Assembly: GCA_947632425.1 (NCBI GenBank)
Contig: CANRPG010000004.1
Location: 1-28,056 of the forward strand
Source of the DNA: an uncultured Clostridia bacterium
GTDB lineage: Bacteria > Bacillota > Clostridia > Oscillospirales > Ruminococcaceae
DNA: 28,056 nt
Reading direction: 5' to 3'
In this document: positions 1-7,736 of the stretch, piece after piece
Layout of the letters: each line of letters begins with the position of its first letter
Numbering within the stretch: position 1 is the stretch's first letter
Position numbers and translations under genes: made by a program
Notes under the pieces: generated by a model
What the model saw: only the letters and a program-made list of their open reading frames with translations
Databases searched by the model: none
What the model was told of the DNA's origin: nothing

Positions 1-629
1 GAGCGTTTTACGAGCGTTTCGTACTGGGAAAGTGGTCGGCAGTCACGGGGGCGGTGTATCCCGGCTTTTCGCAAAAACGTCACGTATTTGATACTTTACC
101 TGCCGATGTATCATTCGTGAAATTTGCGGCAAGCTGCGATTACGGCACGGTCAATCCAACAAGCATAGGGCTATGGGGGATAACCGACACGGGGAAGGCA
201 TACAGGCTGAAAGAATACTACTATGCATCGCGAATAACGGGGCAGCAGCGCACCGATGAGGAGCATTATGCGGCACTTGAAAAGCTATGCGCAGGGTTTG
301 ACATTGAAGTTGTGGTATGCGACCCTTCGGCACGATCTTTCATAGAGTGCATACGCAGGCACGGGAAGTTTTCTGTAAAAGCGGCGAAAAACGATGTTGT
401 ATACGGCATACGCAGGGTATCTGATCTTTTATGCGACGGGCGGCTGTTTTTCAGCAGCTCATGCAAGGACACGCTGCGAGAGTTTTCTCTATACCGCTGG
501 GACGACAATTGCAGGTCGGACGTTCCCGTCAAGGAAAACGATCACGCCATGGACGACATACGGTATTTTGCAGTAGAGTGCATGGGTGAGAAAAGCGGTT
601 TTTACGCTCTGTCGGTAGACAGGGTGTAA
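1..629 (+). CDS. Phage terminase large subunit, C-terminal part (5' end outside window)
   Basis: Partial gene: the frame is open from the first bases, and translation from position 3 gives a run ending in WSAVTGAVYP, typical of the linker between the ATPase and nuclease domains of terminase large subunits. The remainder matches the RNase H-like nuclease domain: an acidic residue in ASCDYGT for metal binding, then VVVCDPSA (second acidic strand), and a late acidic patch (ENDHAMDDIRY) of the usual type. Known role of the family: it packages DNA into the prohead and cuts the concatemer at the portal. The ATPase half lies upstream and cannot be assessed. The portal gene follows at once, the standard head-module order. 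The identification is by motif and gene order; the PBSX-like subtype is a guess. Confidence 0.85.
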   Translation, partial: AFYERFVLGKWSAVTGAVYPGFSQKRHVFDTLPADVSFVKFAASCDYGTVNPTSIGLWGITDTGKAYRLKEYYYASRITGQQRTDEEHYAALEKLCAGFDIEVVVCDPSARSFIECIRRHGKFSVKAAKNDVVYGIRRVSDLLCDGRLFFSSSCKDTLREFSLYRWDDNCRSDVPVKENDHAMDDIRYFAVECMGEKSGFYALSVDRV

Positions 630-659
630 GGCAATACTAAGAAAAGGGGGCATGACAAC

Positions 660-1850
660 ATAGCTTTCATAAACAGTCTTAACAGAAAAAAGCGCAAAGA
701 TACATCGGCTTTGTGCGAAGTGGCTTCGGCGGAGAGAATCGGCGAGAACAGTATGTTCCGCTTGGCGCATAATTCAAATTATCTGGATATGTCGCTTTAC
801 GAGGCGCTGAGGGTTCAGGTGCCGCTTATAGATGCGGCGATAGGCAAGATAGTACGTCTTGTGGGGGACTTTAAGCTGGTGGCGGCAGATGAGCGGTTAC
901 AGCCGGCGCTGGACGCATTTTGCAAAAACGTAAAGGTGAACACTTCGGGGCAGTCGCTGGGGTCGTTTATTGACGTATATTTAGATGACCTTATTACATA
1001 CGGAAAGGCGCTGGGAGAGATGATCATAGACAGCGAAAACGGCGAGGTGAAGGGTCTTGCAAACGCTGACCCGACGATGTTTACTGTACGCAGCGGAAAA
1101 GACCCGTTGACGGCGAGGTATTTTTTCTTTGACGGCGCGACAGAAGTACCTATAGCGCACCCCGAGAGGATATTCTGCACGATGCTTTCTGAGAGCCCGA
1201 AGAATCCGCAGGGGGTATCTATGCTGAGAGGGCTGCCGTGTTTTTCGCAGGCGCTTATGAAGATATACGGCTGCATTGGAAAGAACTTTGAGAGGGTAGG
1301 AAACGTAAGGTATGCGGTGACATACAAGCCAACTGCTGACAGCTGCGACACTATGGCGGCGAAAGAACACGCCGAACAGATAGCGCGCCAGTGGGCTGAC
1401 GGCATGAACAGCGCGCGATACGGCAGGGTGAAAGACTTTATTGCTGTGGGCGACGTTGACATTAAAGTCATAGGTGCGGACAATCAGATAATCGATACCG
1501 AGATACCGGTGCGGCAGCTTTTAGAACAGCTTCTTTCAAAACTTTCGATACCGCCGTTTTTGCTGGGTCTGAACTGGAGCAGCACAGAGCGCATGAGCAC
1601 GCAGCAGGTGGATATTCTGACGAGCGAGCTGGAATCATACCGCCGCAAACTTACGCCCGTTTTACGCCGGATAGGCTTGATCTTCGCGGCGCTTAGCGGA
1701 AGTGACAGCGATATAGAAGTAGAGTGGGCGAACATTAACTTGCAGGACGAGACGGAGCTTGCAAAGGCGCGGCTTTATAACGCGCAGGCGGAGGAAACGG
1801 AGCTTCGCAACCAAAAGACAAAGGAGCGTGAAAAGACTTATGACGACTGA
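660..1850 (+). CDS. Phage portal protein (non-ATG start)
   Basis: Portal protein, the dodecameric ring at the capsid vertex through which DNA passes. The protein shows the usual portal layout: an N-terminal helix region, a long alpha/beta body containing DLITYGKALGE and IPVRQLLEQLL, then a segment LSIPPFLLGL and a polar helical C-terminus rich in Glu/Lys. It sits between terminase and protease genes. Start choice is difficult. There is no ATG or GTG before the conserved body; a TTG lies at 711 without a good ribosome site, while a strong purine run (AAAAGGGGG, 642-650) sits 9 bases before ATA at 660, from which the frame reads IAFINSLNRKKRKD, a plausible portal N-terminus. An ATG at 652 hits a stop after three codons. 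Either ATA is used or an original ATG mutated; the gene would then be 396 residues, or 379 from TTG 711. Confidence 0.8.
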   Translation: MAFINSLNRKKRKDTSALCEVASAERIGENSMFRLAHNSNYLDMSLYEALRVQVPLIDAAIGKIVRLVGDFKLVAADERLQPALDAFCKNVKVNTSGQSLGSFIDVYLDDLITYGKALGEMIIDSENGEVKGLANADPTMFTVRSGKDPLTARYFFFDGATEVPIAHPERIFCTMLSESPKNPQGVSMLRGLPCFSQALMKIYGCIGKNFERVGNVRYAVTYKPTADSCDTMAAKEHAEQIARQWADGMNSARYGRVKDFIAVGDVDIKVIGADNQIIDTEIPVRQLLEQLLSKLSIPPFLLGLNWSSTERMSTQQVDILTSELESYRRKLTPVLRRIGLIFAALSGSDSDIEVEWANINLQDETELAKARLYNAQAEETELRNQKTKEREKTYDD

Positions 1851-2703
1851 ATTTGCCCTGAACGAGCAGCTTCTTGAAAAGATAAACTCTTTCAGCCGCA
1901 AAAAACTGACAGAGCAGGAGGTATACTGCTTTCCTGTGATACTGTGCGACAACGAGATAGACCGCGACGGAGAGAGATTCTCGGTGGCGGCTCTTGGCAG
2001 ACTGGCAAAGCTTTTTATAGGCAAAACGGGGATATTTGACCACGATGCTAAGGGCAGCAGCCAAAGTGCGCGGATATTTGACACGGCTGTCATGCAGGAC
2101 GAAAAGCGCATTACCAAAGCAGGGGAGGTATACACCTGTTTAACTGCTAAGGCATACATGGTGAGAACGGCAGGGAACGCAGACCTTATTGCCGAGATAG
2201 ACGGCGGCATTAAAAAGGAAGTAAGTGTCAGCTGCTCGGTGAAGAGAAAGAAATGCTCGGTATGCGGTGCGCTAAAATGCAGGCACGTTAAGGGGCAGAC
2301 ATACGGCGGCAGGATATGCCACACTATTCTGGAAGAGCCCGACGATGCATATGAATGGAGCTTTGTGGCTGTGCCGGCACAGGTCGGTGCAGGGGTATCA
2401 AAGAGCATACGCATGGAGGCGGCAGACAGTACCGAAAATACAGAAAGTACAGAAAAAGCGGCTGAAAAGGCTGTGAGAGAGCAGCTTATAAGCGATATTA
2501 TGCGCAAAAGCTGGCTGGGCGACCCGAAGGTATCGCTGAAAGGATTCAGGGAGTATCTGACAACACTTTCTACAGAAAAGCTGTACAAGGTAAAACAGGA
2601 TACCGACAAGGCGCATGAAAACGCGGTGTTTGACGACTCGCCGTGCATTGCCGGTATAAAAAAAGAGGACAGGAAAGATCTCAACAACAGTTACAAAATA
2701 TAA
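1840..2703 (+). CDS. Prohead-protease-like phage protein
   Basis: A 287-residue protein starting at ATG 1840, inside the last codons of the portal gene, with AAGGAG at 1821-1826 as a loosely spaced ribosome site. Gene position between portal and major capsid is where the capsid maturation protease is found in HK97-like phages. Seen in the protein: a His in GIFDHDAKG (about residues 69-77) and a Ser-containing strand EVSVSCSV, an arrangement resembling the His and Ser of U35-type proteases, followed by a Cys-rich stretch (CSVCGALKCRHVKG) that is common in related phage proteins annotated as hypothetical. The C-terminal third is charged and could serve as a scaffold, since no separate scaffold gene is present. 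Catalysis is inferred from context and two motifs, not proved. Confidence 0.6.
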   Translation: MTTEFALNEQLLEKINSFSRKKLTEQEVYCFPVILCDNEIDRDGERFSVAALGRLAKLFIGKTGIFDHDAKGSSQSARIFDTAVMQDEKRITKAGEVYTCLTAKAYMVRTAGNADLIAEIDGGIKKEVSVSCSVKRKKCSVCGALKCRHVKGQTYGGRICHTILEEPDDAYEWSFVAVPAQVGAGVSKSIRMEAADSTENTESTEKAAEKAVREQLISDIMRKSWLGDPKVSLKGFREYLTTLSTEKLYKVKQDTDKAHENAVFDDSPCIAGIKKEDRKDLNNSYKI

Positions 2704-2719
2704 TTTTGGAGGTAAAAAT

Positions 2720-3691
2720 ATGTACGAAGATATAAGACTTGAAAAATCACTTTACAACGTGAACGGAAAGACCTTTACACAGGCGCTGACAGAGCTCGAT
2801 CCCGACGAGAACTACGCTTCGACGGAGCTTGCAGGGCTGGACGCTTTTGAAAGGCAGCTGAAACGCTTTGACATAAAGGTAAGCGGTAAGGACTGCGACA
2901 GGGTGGAGAAGTTTTTTGTAAGCACGCAGTCGGCTCTGCTTTTCCCGGAGTTTATTCGCAGGAGCATTAAACAGGGGCTTGACGAGTGCAGCATTCTTGA
3001 CGACATAACCGCTGCCAAGGGCTACACCGACGGCATTGACTTTCGCGGCATAACTGTTTCTAAGGCAGGCAGCGAGGTGACACAGCAGGGGGCGCAGCTT
3101 TCGGCTACATCGGTAGCTCTGGCAGGAGAGGCAACTGCTGCGAAAAAGTACGCGAGAAAGCTTTCTGTAACGTATGAGGCGATTCGCAAGCAGAGGATAG
3201 AGGCTTTGGCAGTGGTACTGCGCTCGCTGGGCGCTGACATTGCAAGAGCTGTAGACCTTGAGGCGGTGAACACTCTTGCAAAGGGTGCGGCAAGCAGCAA
3301 TATGGCAGGCGCAAAGGTTACATACGCTGATCTGGCGGCGTTCTGGTCGAAACTGAGCGGCTACGACATGACGACTATTGTTACCACGCCTGCTATAATG
3401 GCTGAAATACTGGCTCTTGACGAGATGAAATACTGCGTGAGCGACTTTATGACCTCGGGCAAGGTGAAAACGCCTTACGGAGTAACTATTATAAAGTGCG
3501 CAGGAATGGAAACAGAGCAGATGGTGGGCATTGACAGCAAAAACGCTCTGGAAGCTGTATTTGCTACCGATGTTTGCATTGACAGCGACAGACTGCTTTC
3601 TACTCAGTGCGAGGAGATCTCTTGCAGCGTTATGGTGGGATTTTCTAAGATAGCCGCAGATGCGGCTGCGGTAATGAAGCCTGCCGGCTGA
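2720..3691 (+). CDS. Phage major capsid protein (HK97-fold, inferred)
   Basis: A 323-residue protein beginning at ATG 2720 behind an excellent ribosome site (GGAGGT). It follows the protease-like gene by 16 bases and precedes a connector gene, so by position it is the major capsid protein. The sequence fits: an N-terminal region with FERQLKRFDIKV, a central Ala-rich helical region (GEATAAKKYARKLSVTYEAI and ALGADIARAVDLEAVN-like spine helix), and a C-terminal domain with GYDMTTIVTTPAIMAEIL, a typical peptide of capsid proteins where a bound chain is described as a region tested for placement on the shell, followed by YGVTIIK and a closing beta-rich tail. The fold assignment is inference from this pattern. 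The reading frame is intact, with no stops or frameshifts. Confidence 0.75.
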   Translation: MYEDIRLEKSLYNVNGKTFTQALTELDPDENYASTELAGLDAFERQLKRFDIKVSGKDCDRVEKFFVSTQSALLFPEFIRRSIKQGLDECSILDDITAAKGYTDGIDFRGITVSKAGSEVTQQGAQLSATSVALAGEATAAKKYARKLSVTYEAIRKQRIEALAVVLRSLGADIARAVDLEAVNTLAKGAASSNMAGAKVTYADLAAFWSKLSGYDMTTIVTTPAIMAEILALDEMKYCVSDFMTSGKVKTPYGVTIIKCAGMETEQMVGIDSKNALEAVFATDVCIDSDRLLSTQCEEISCSVMVGFSKIAADAAAVMKPAG

Positions 3692-3703
3692 TAAGCAGGT
3701 GAT

Positions 3704-4105
3704 ATGATGTTTACTATCGACAATGACAAGGTAGTTGAAATGGTATGCTTATACGCGCGTTTGCCTCAGAGCAGGCGCGCGCAGGCTGCCGAACTTGCTC
3801 AGTGCGCGGCAAGTTACTTATGCTCTAAGCTGATAAGAGAGCCGGAAAATCCGAAAGAAGCTACTGCTGTTTGTCATGCGGCGGCGTGCATAGCTCTTTG
3901 TGATCTGGCGCGTTTGGGTTCGGCGGCTCTGGAGCCCACGGTTACTGAGACGGGGGTATTTTCGGCTAACGGCAAGAGCAATGCGACATCACAGGAAGCT
4001 GAGAAGCTGAAAAAAGATGCTCTGGCGCGTTTGGGCGATATGCTTGAAGAGAATGAAACGGCTGATGACTTTTATTTTCAGGGGGTAGATAACTATTACG
4101 CTTAA
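3704..4105 (+). CDS. Head-tail connector-like phage protein
   Basis: A 133-residue, mostly helical, Ala- and Cys-rich protein directly after the capsid gene. Adjacent ATG codons at 3704 and 3707 are both possible; the second is better spaced from AGGTGA at 3697. Pattern AELAQCAASYLCSKLI followed by CHAAACIALCDLARLG resembles the four-helix core of gp6/gp15-type adaptor proteins that dock under the portal ring, and the gene position agrees. The end of the gene overlaps the probable start of the next one by about 17 bases, suggesting translational coupling. Function is inferred from position and helix pattern; sequence identity with known adaptors cannot be judged here. Confidence 0.6.
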   Translation: MMFTIDNDKVVEMVCLYARLPQSRRAQAAELAQCAASYLCSKLIREPENPKEATAVCHAAACIALCDLARLGSAALEPTVTETGVFSANGKSNATSQEAEKLKKDALARLGDMLEENETADDFYFQGVDNYYA

Positions 4106-4490
4106 AGAATGTGTTACAGATGCCGCGGAAAAGGCAGGCTTTAAGGTGGCAGACAGCTTTGCTGACAACGACCCTGCCGAGCTTTATGAAACGCCTGTGA
4201 TATTCATCAGCGATGAGGGCGGCGAGCTTGTGGAAAGATGGCAGTCGATCTCGGGGAAGGATCATCTGGGAATAAACAAAAAGCTGAAGGCAACGGCGTT
4301 TGCGGCGCCGCCTTACGGGGCTGAAAAGCTTATGGAAATGGCGGAAAAATTACAGATATATTTTACGGCGGACACAAGGTTTTACGGCATAGATTTTTCT
4401 GTTTCTGCGCCCAAAAGAAGCGAACTTCACAAAAGGGTGCAGTGCGAGATAAATGTTACGGCTGCATACACGGCGCCGCAGGAGGCGTAA
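4089..4490 (+). CDS. Small phage structural protein of unknown role (non-ATG start)
   Basis: Unrecognised 133-residue protein (if started at ATA 4089), placed where head completion or tail terminator proteins are usually encoded. The only conventional start is GTG at 4146, but the frame extends upstream to a stop at 4086 and reads ITITLKECVTDAAEKAGFK, a regular amphipathic helix that looks like genuine protein. ATA 4089 and ATT 4095 both follow a G-run (4081-4085); ATT has the better spacing. The rest contains PVIFISDEGGELVERW and KLQIYFTADTRFYG, alternating beta strands consistent with a small tail-terminator-like fold, but this is only suggestive. It overlaps the end of the connector gene, so it may be translated by reinitiation. 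Confidence 0.55.
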   Translation: MTITLKECVTDAAEKAGFKVADSFADNDPAELYETPVIFISDEGGELVERWQSISGKDHLGINKKLKATAFAAPPYGAEKLMEMAEKLQIYFTADTRFYGIDFSVSAPKRSELHKRVQCEINVTAAYTAPQEA

Positions 4491-4491
4491 T

Positions 4492-4830
4492 ATGAACGGA
4501 AGAAGGATCTCTTTTACATACGGCGGCTTCAGCCTGGATATTACAGGCTACAGTATTACGGCAGAGGACAGGCTTTCAGAGATCGCGATGATAAACGGCA
4601 ACATAAGCACTTCGAGAGTGGGCATTGCGGCGATCGCTGTAAAGATAAGCGGCAAACTGCCGTCGGTAGACTGCCGTGGACTGCTGACAGCCGCGAGACC
4701 TTTGGTGGGACTGAGGAGCGATCTGACTGTGGACGGCATTCCGTTCCAGAAGGCTATGCTTGACAGCTTGGTCATAGAGCCTGAGACTGCTGACGGCTTT
4801 GCTAAGTTTTCGATGAAATTTCACATATGA
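4492..4830 (+). CDS. Small phage tail-associated protein, unknown
   Basis: A 112-residue protein starting at ATG 4492, one base after the preceding stop codon, with GCAGGAGG immediately upstream as an excellent ribosome site. I do not recognise the family. It is beta-rich: SFTYGGFSLDITGYSI, then VKISGKLPSVD, a Leu-rich centre (LLTAARPLVGLRS), and a C-terminal strand pair ending in KFSMKFHI. Such a small beta protein ahead of a hub-like gene could be a tail tube subunit or a baseplate adaptor. Its position between the connector genes and the hub-like gene is the only support for that. Confidence 0.5.
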   Translation: MNGRRISFTYGGFSLDITGYSITAEDRLSEIAMINGNISTSRVGIAAIAVKISGKLPSVDCRGLLTAARPLVGLRSDLTVDGIPFQKAMLDSLVIEPETADGFAKFSMKFHI

Positions 4831-4843
4831 AAAGGGGATATGA

Positions 4844-5782
4844 ATGTTCATTATCAAATTTGCTGTTCAGGGTTCAAACGACATTTTTACGGCGGATATT
4901 ACAGATATTCGCTTTACCAAAGAACGCTACACGCCGTACACGACGGTTTCGGGCAGAGCGCTGTTTGCATCGCCGCCGCAGGGCATGATAAAAAATGTAT
5001 CGTTTCTTGACGGCGACACGCTGATGCATTTCGGGCTTCCCGACAAAGTGGAATGGACTTTCAGAAACGGCGAAGGGTCTCTGATGTTTTCTTCAAGAGG
5101 ATTTTCGGCGGCGCTGGGGCAGAACCAGCTTACCCCGGGGATGTACACGAACACGACGTTTGAAAGTCTTATGAACAGCAGCATAGCGCTTCCGAATGTT
5201 GAATACGAGCAGCTGGAGAAGCCTATAAATTACGTATACATAAAAGAAAACGACACGATGTGGGGTGCGGCTGCTGCGTTTGCGAGAAAATACTGCAAAG
5301 AATACCCGTACATATCGGGCAGCAACACTGTGAGGGTCACCAGAGATGAGACTTTGCCTGTTCTTGACGTTCCCGGGGACGGCATAGTTTCGGTATCGAG
5401 CGGTGTGGAGTTTTCACACATTATATCTCACTACCACATGAGAGATGTTGAGGGTACATACAACACTTACAATCTGGCTATGCAAAGTGCGGTGGATCTT
5501 GACATAATACGCCACAAGCATATTTCTTTTGACAGGCAGTGGCTTAGCGACCCCGATGAGGCGATGCAGAGCAGGCTGGACTATGCCGCGCGCGGCATGC
5601 AGTATATAAAGGTATGCTACAACGGCTGGAGCGGAGAAGATATACGGCAGGCGGTGAATTTTTCGGCGAAGGGCATAAAGGCGCAGGAAAAAGAGATAAG
5701 CCGCATTGACCTTTCGATAAGCCGCAAGGGAACGCTTACTACTTTATGGTGCTACGGTGACGAATACACCGGAGCGCTTTGA
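4844..5782 (+). CDS. Baseplate hub / late-control-like phage protein
   Basis: A 312-residue protein, ATG at 4844 after AAAAGGGG. The layout recalls hub proteins of contractile tails (Mu gp44, gpD, XkdQ-like): an N-terminal beta domain with DITDIRFTKERYTPYTTVSG, a middle segment TFESLMNSSIALPNVEY followed by NDTMWGAAAAFARKYCKEYPYI, which is the typical helix where the protein folds on a short peptide search, and a C-terminal domain with the motif SRKGTLTTLWCYG. In well studied phages this protein forms the trimeric plug at the tail tip. Here no tape measure or sheath gene separates it from the head genes. It ends the cassette: a terminator follows 12 bases after the stop. Confidence 0.55.
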   Translation: MFIIKFAVQGSNDIFTADITDIRFTKERYTPYTTVSGRALFASPPQGMIKNVSFLDGDTLMHFGLPDKVEWTFRNGEGSLMFSSRGFSAALGQNQLTPGMYTNTTFESLMNSSIALPNVEYEQLEKPINYVYIKENDTMWGAAAAFARKYCKEYPYISGSNTVRVTRDETLPVLDVPGDGIVSVSSGVEFSHIISHYHMRDVEGTYNTYNLAMQSAVDLDIIRHKHISFDRQWLSDPDEAMQSRLDYAARGMQYIKVCYNGWSGEDIRQAVNFSAKGIKAQEKEISRIDLSISRKGTLTTLWCYGDEYTGAL

Positions 5783-5793
5783 TAATACGATCG

Positions 5794-5832
5794 GCACGTC
5801 CTGCAAAATGTGGGGCGTGCTATGTATTTTTT
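5794..5832 (+). terminator. Rho-independent terminator of the phage cassette
   Basis: GCACGTCC (5794-5801) pairs with GGGCGTGC (5813-5820), 8 pairs with one G-U, followed by TATGTATTTTTT. It lies 12 bases after the last phage gene. Confidence 0.75.
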
Positions 5833-5896
5833 CGCCAAAAGACGGGCGCGTTATTTGTATGAAGTCATAAAGTTTTTGTATGTGCTTTAATGCCGC

Positions 5897-5925
5897 TTGA
5901 CAAACGTAAGTTAATATGTTAAATT
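5897..5925 (+). promoter_or_regulatory. Sigma-A type promoter for the CobU-like/pilT unit
   Basis: TTGACA at 5897-5902, 17-base spacer, TAAATT at 5920-5925 (4 of 6 matches). It lies 68 bases before the first start codon and after the phage terminator, so the unit is transcribed independently of the phage genes. Confidence 0.65.
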
Positions 5926-5992
5926 AAATATATATCATTATTTTCGCAAAAGGGAAAATATTCTGATACGCTGAAATTCAGGGAGGGATAAT

Positions 5993-6535
5993 ATGTCCAC
6001 GATAACAGTGGTTACAGGCGGAGCTTCAAGCGGCAAGACACGCTGGGCTATAAACTATTTTGCCGCCTGCGACAATGTGCTTTACATTCACACCGACAAG
6101 CAGCTTTCGGAGGATATAAAGCGCAGGATAGAGTACAATAACAGCAAGAACGACGTCATGTGGGATATACGCGAGGACGTTAAAGAGCCTCTGGAGCTTG
6201 TTAAAGACCACAAGTTCTTCATATTTGACGGGCTTGTATCCTACACAAGGCAGGTAATAAAGCGCGAATGCGATGATGCTTCGCAGCTTAAATACGAGCA
6301 GAAAAAGCGCATTGAAAAGCAGATCATAGACGAAGTGCAGTCTATGATAGCTTGTGTTGAAAAGGTTCACGGGGATATGGTGATAATTACGGTTGAAACA
6401 GGCTTTTCGCTGCCCTCGGACGACAAGGCTCTGGCAACGGAGCGAGAGATAATAGGCTTTGTAAATCAGCGCATTGCAAACATAGCGCAGGAAGTTTATC
6501 TTTCTGCAAGCGGAATACAGTTCAGAATAAGATGA
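5993..6535 (+). CDS. CobU-like P-loop nucleotidyltransferase-fold protein
   Basis: A 180-residue protein with the fold signature of CobU (adenosylcobinamide kinase / guanylyltransferase): P-loop VTGGASSGKT (residues 7-16) and the C-terminal block with ETGFSLPSD and GFVNQRIANIAQEVYLSASG, close to the family pattern of NQR-A-A-EV-L-G. In CobU a His near residue 46 (motif HHxxxR) carries the GMP intermediate; the aligned segment here is RIEYNNSKND (residues 45-54), with no His and no Arg at those places. The P-loop is intact, so a kinase or other nucleotide-dependent role is possible, but guanylyl transfer by the known route is doubtful. No other cobalamin gene is near; it is paired with pilT 16 bases downstream. 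Start ATG 5993 has GGGAGGG at 5981-5987. Confidence 0.75.
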   Translation: MSTITVVTGGASSGKTRWAINYFAACDNVLYIHTDKQLSEDIKRRIEYNNSKNDVMWDIREDVKEPLELVKDHKFFIFDGLVSYTRQVIKRECDDASQLKYEQKKRIEKQIIDEVQSMIACVEKVHGDMVIITVETGFSLPSDDKALATEREIIGFVNQRIANIAQEVYLSASGIQFRIR

Positions 6536-6551
6536 TCGGAGGAATAAAGAT

Positions 6552-7640
6552 ATGTCATCATTTACGGTTGAAGATCTTATAATGTTCGCAAGGGAGCAGA
6601 AGGCTTCCGATATTCACCTTACAGTGGGCGCGCCTACCGTTTTCAGAATAAACGGCAAGCTGGAGCGGCTGGAGGATATTGACGATGAGGTAGTTAGCCG
6701 CACTATACTTTCGATGCTTTCTGCCGATCAGGAAAAGGCGCTCAGAGCGGGTCAGGATCTTGACTTTTCTATGGAGACTTCCGACGGCTCGCGCCAGAGA
6801 GTAAACGTATTTCGGCAGATGGGCAAGATAGCGGCGAGCATACGTTTGCTCAACTCAAAAGTGCCTTCGTTTGCGGAACTGGGTCTGCCGACGAAGCTGA
6901 TGAGCGACCTGTGCACTCTGCAAAAGGGTCTGGTGCTCGTAACGGGCGCAACGGGAAGCGGTAAGTCAACAACTATGGCGGCTATGGTAAACCACATAAA
7001 CAAGACAAGACCTGTTCACATACTGACGATAGAGGACCCTGTGGAATACAAATACGCTGCGAGCGTTGCTACCATACACCAAAGAGAGATAGGCGCGGAC
7101 GTTGACTCGTTTGACGGGGCACTCAGAAGCGCACTGCGTGAAGACCCTGACGTTATACTCGTAGGTGAGATGAGAGACTATGAGACCATATCGCTGGCAA
7201 TTACTGCGGCTGAGACGGGTCACCTTGTTATTGCTTCTCTGCACACGACAAACGCGCCGCAGACTATAGACAGAATAATAGACGTATTCCCGACCAACTC
7301 GCAAGGTCAGGTGCGCTCGCAGCTTTCTATGCTGCTGAAGGCTGTTATATCGCAGATACTTGTTCCTACGCGTGACGGCAAGGGAAGAGTTGCGGCACTG
7401 GAGATACTGCTTGGCAACGATGCGGTGGCTAATATGATAAGAACAGAAAAGGGTCACCAGCTGCCGTCGCTTATGTCGAACTCGAAGTCGGGTATGTGCC
7501 TGATGAACGACAGCCTGAGAAAGCTGTTCCAGACGGGTAAGATCTCGCGTGCTGACGCGCTTGAATACTCGCCTAACAGACCGAACCTTGAAGAAATGAT
7601 AGGCGGCGTTGCTGCTGCCTCGGGCGGTATAGATATGTAA
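6552..7640 (+). CDS. pilT: PilT-type retraction ATPase (type IV pilus family)
   Basis: A 362-residue hexameric ATPase of the secretion/retraction superfamily, full length for PilT. Visible motifs in order: N-terminal domain with ASDIHLTVG; Walker A GATGSGKST (about 132-140); Asp-box segment HILTIEDPVEYKY; Walker B DPDVILVGEMRD (about 198-209); His-box GHLVIASLHT; and the retraction motif region VANMIRTEKGHQLPSLM, equivalent to the AIRNLIRE helix characteristic of PilT as opposed to PilB. All key residues are present. Known role: it depolymerises type IV pili at the inner membrane, powering twitching or DNA uptake. No pilin, PilB, PilC or prepilin peptidase gene is in the window. It forms a two-gene unit with the CobU-like gene and ends in a strong terminator. 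Confidence 0.93.
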   Translation: MSSFTVEDLIMFAREQKASDIHLTVGAPTVFRINGKLERLEDIDDEVVSRTILSMLSADQEKALRAGQDLDFSMETSDGSRQRVNVFRQMGKIAASIRLLNSKVPSFAELGLPTKLMSDLCTLQKGLVLVTGATGSGKSTTMAAMVNHINKTRPVHILTIEDPVEYKYAASVATIHQREIGADVDSFDGALRSALREDPDVILVGEMRDYETISLAITAAETGHLVIASLHTTNAPQTIDRIIDVFPTNSQGQVRSQLSMLLKAVISQILVPTRDGKGRVAALEILLGNDAVANMIRTEKGHQLPSLMSNSKSGMCLMNDSLRKLFQTGKISRADALEYSPNRPNLEEMIGGVAAASGGIDM

Positions 7641-7643
7641 TAC

Positions 7644-7681
7644 AAAAGGCATCTCAGCTAAAAAGCAGAGGTGCCTTTTTT
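7644..7681 (+). terminator. Rho-independent terminator after pilT
   Basis: AAAAGGCATCTC pairs with GAGGTGCCTTTT (one G-U), loop of 12 bases, six T on the 3' side. It starts 3 bases after the pilT stop. Confidence 0.9.
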
Positions 7682-7696
7682 GTATGAAATGATGTG

Positions 7697-7728
7697 ATGA
7701 AAACACCCCGGACGTGATGCTCGGGGTG
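7697..7728 (-). terminator. Terminator of the DUF3048 lipoprotein gene
   Basis: Perfect 7-bp stem CACCCCG/CGGGGTG (7704-7710 with 7722-7728). Read on the - strand it is followed by TTTT. It lies just 3' of the lipoprotein stop codon. Confidence 0.7.
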
Positions 7729-7736
7729 AAATTATA

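Noticed and set aside
652..663. ATG at 652 as portal start
   Set aside because: The frame stops after three codons and the ribosome site would be only one base away.
1662..2687. 341-residue frame antisense to the phage protease-like gene
   Set aside because: Serine- and leucine-rich shadow of the real gene; codon pattern and gene order favour the + strand.
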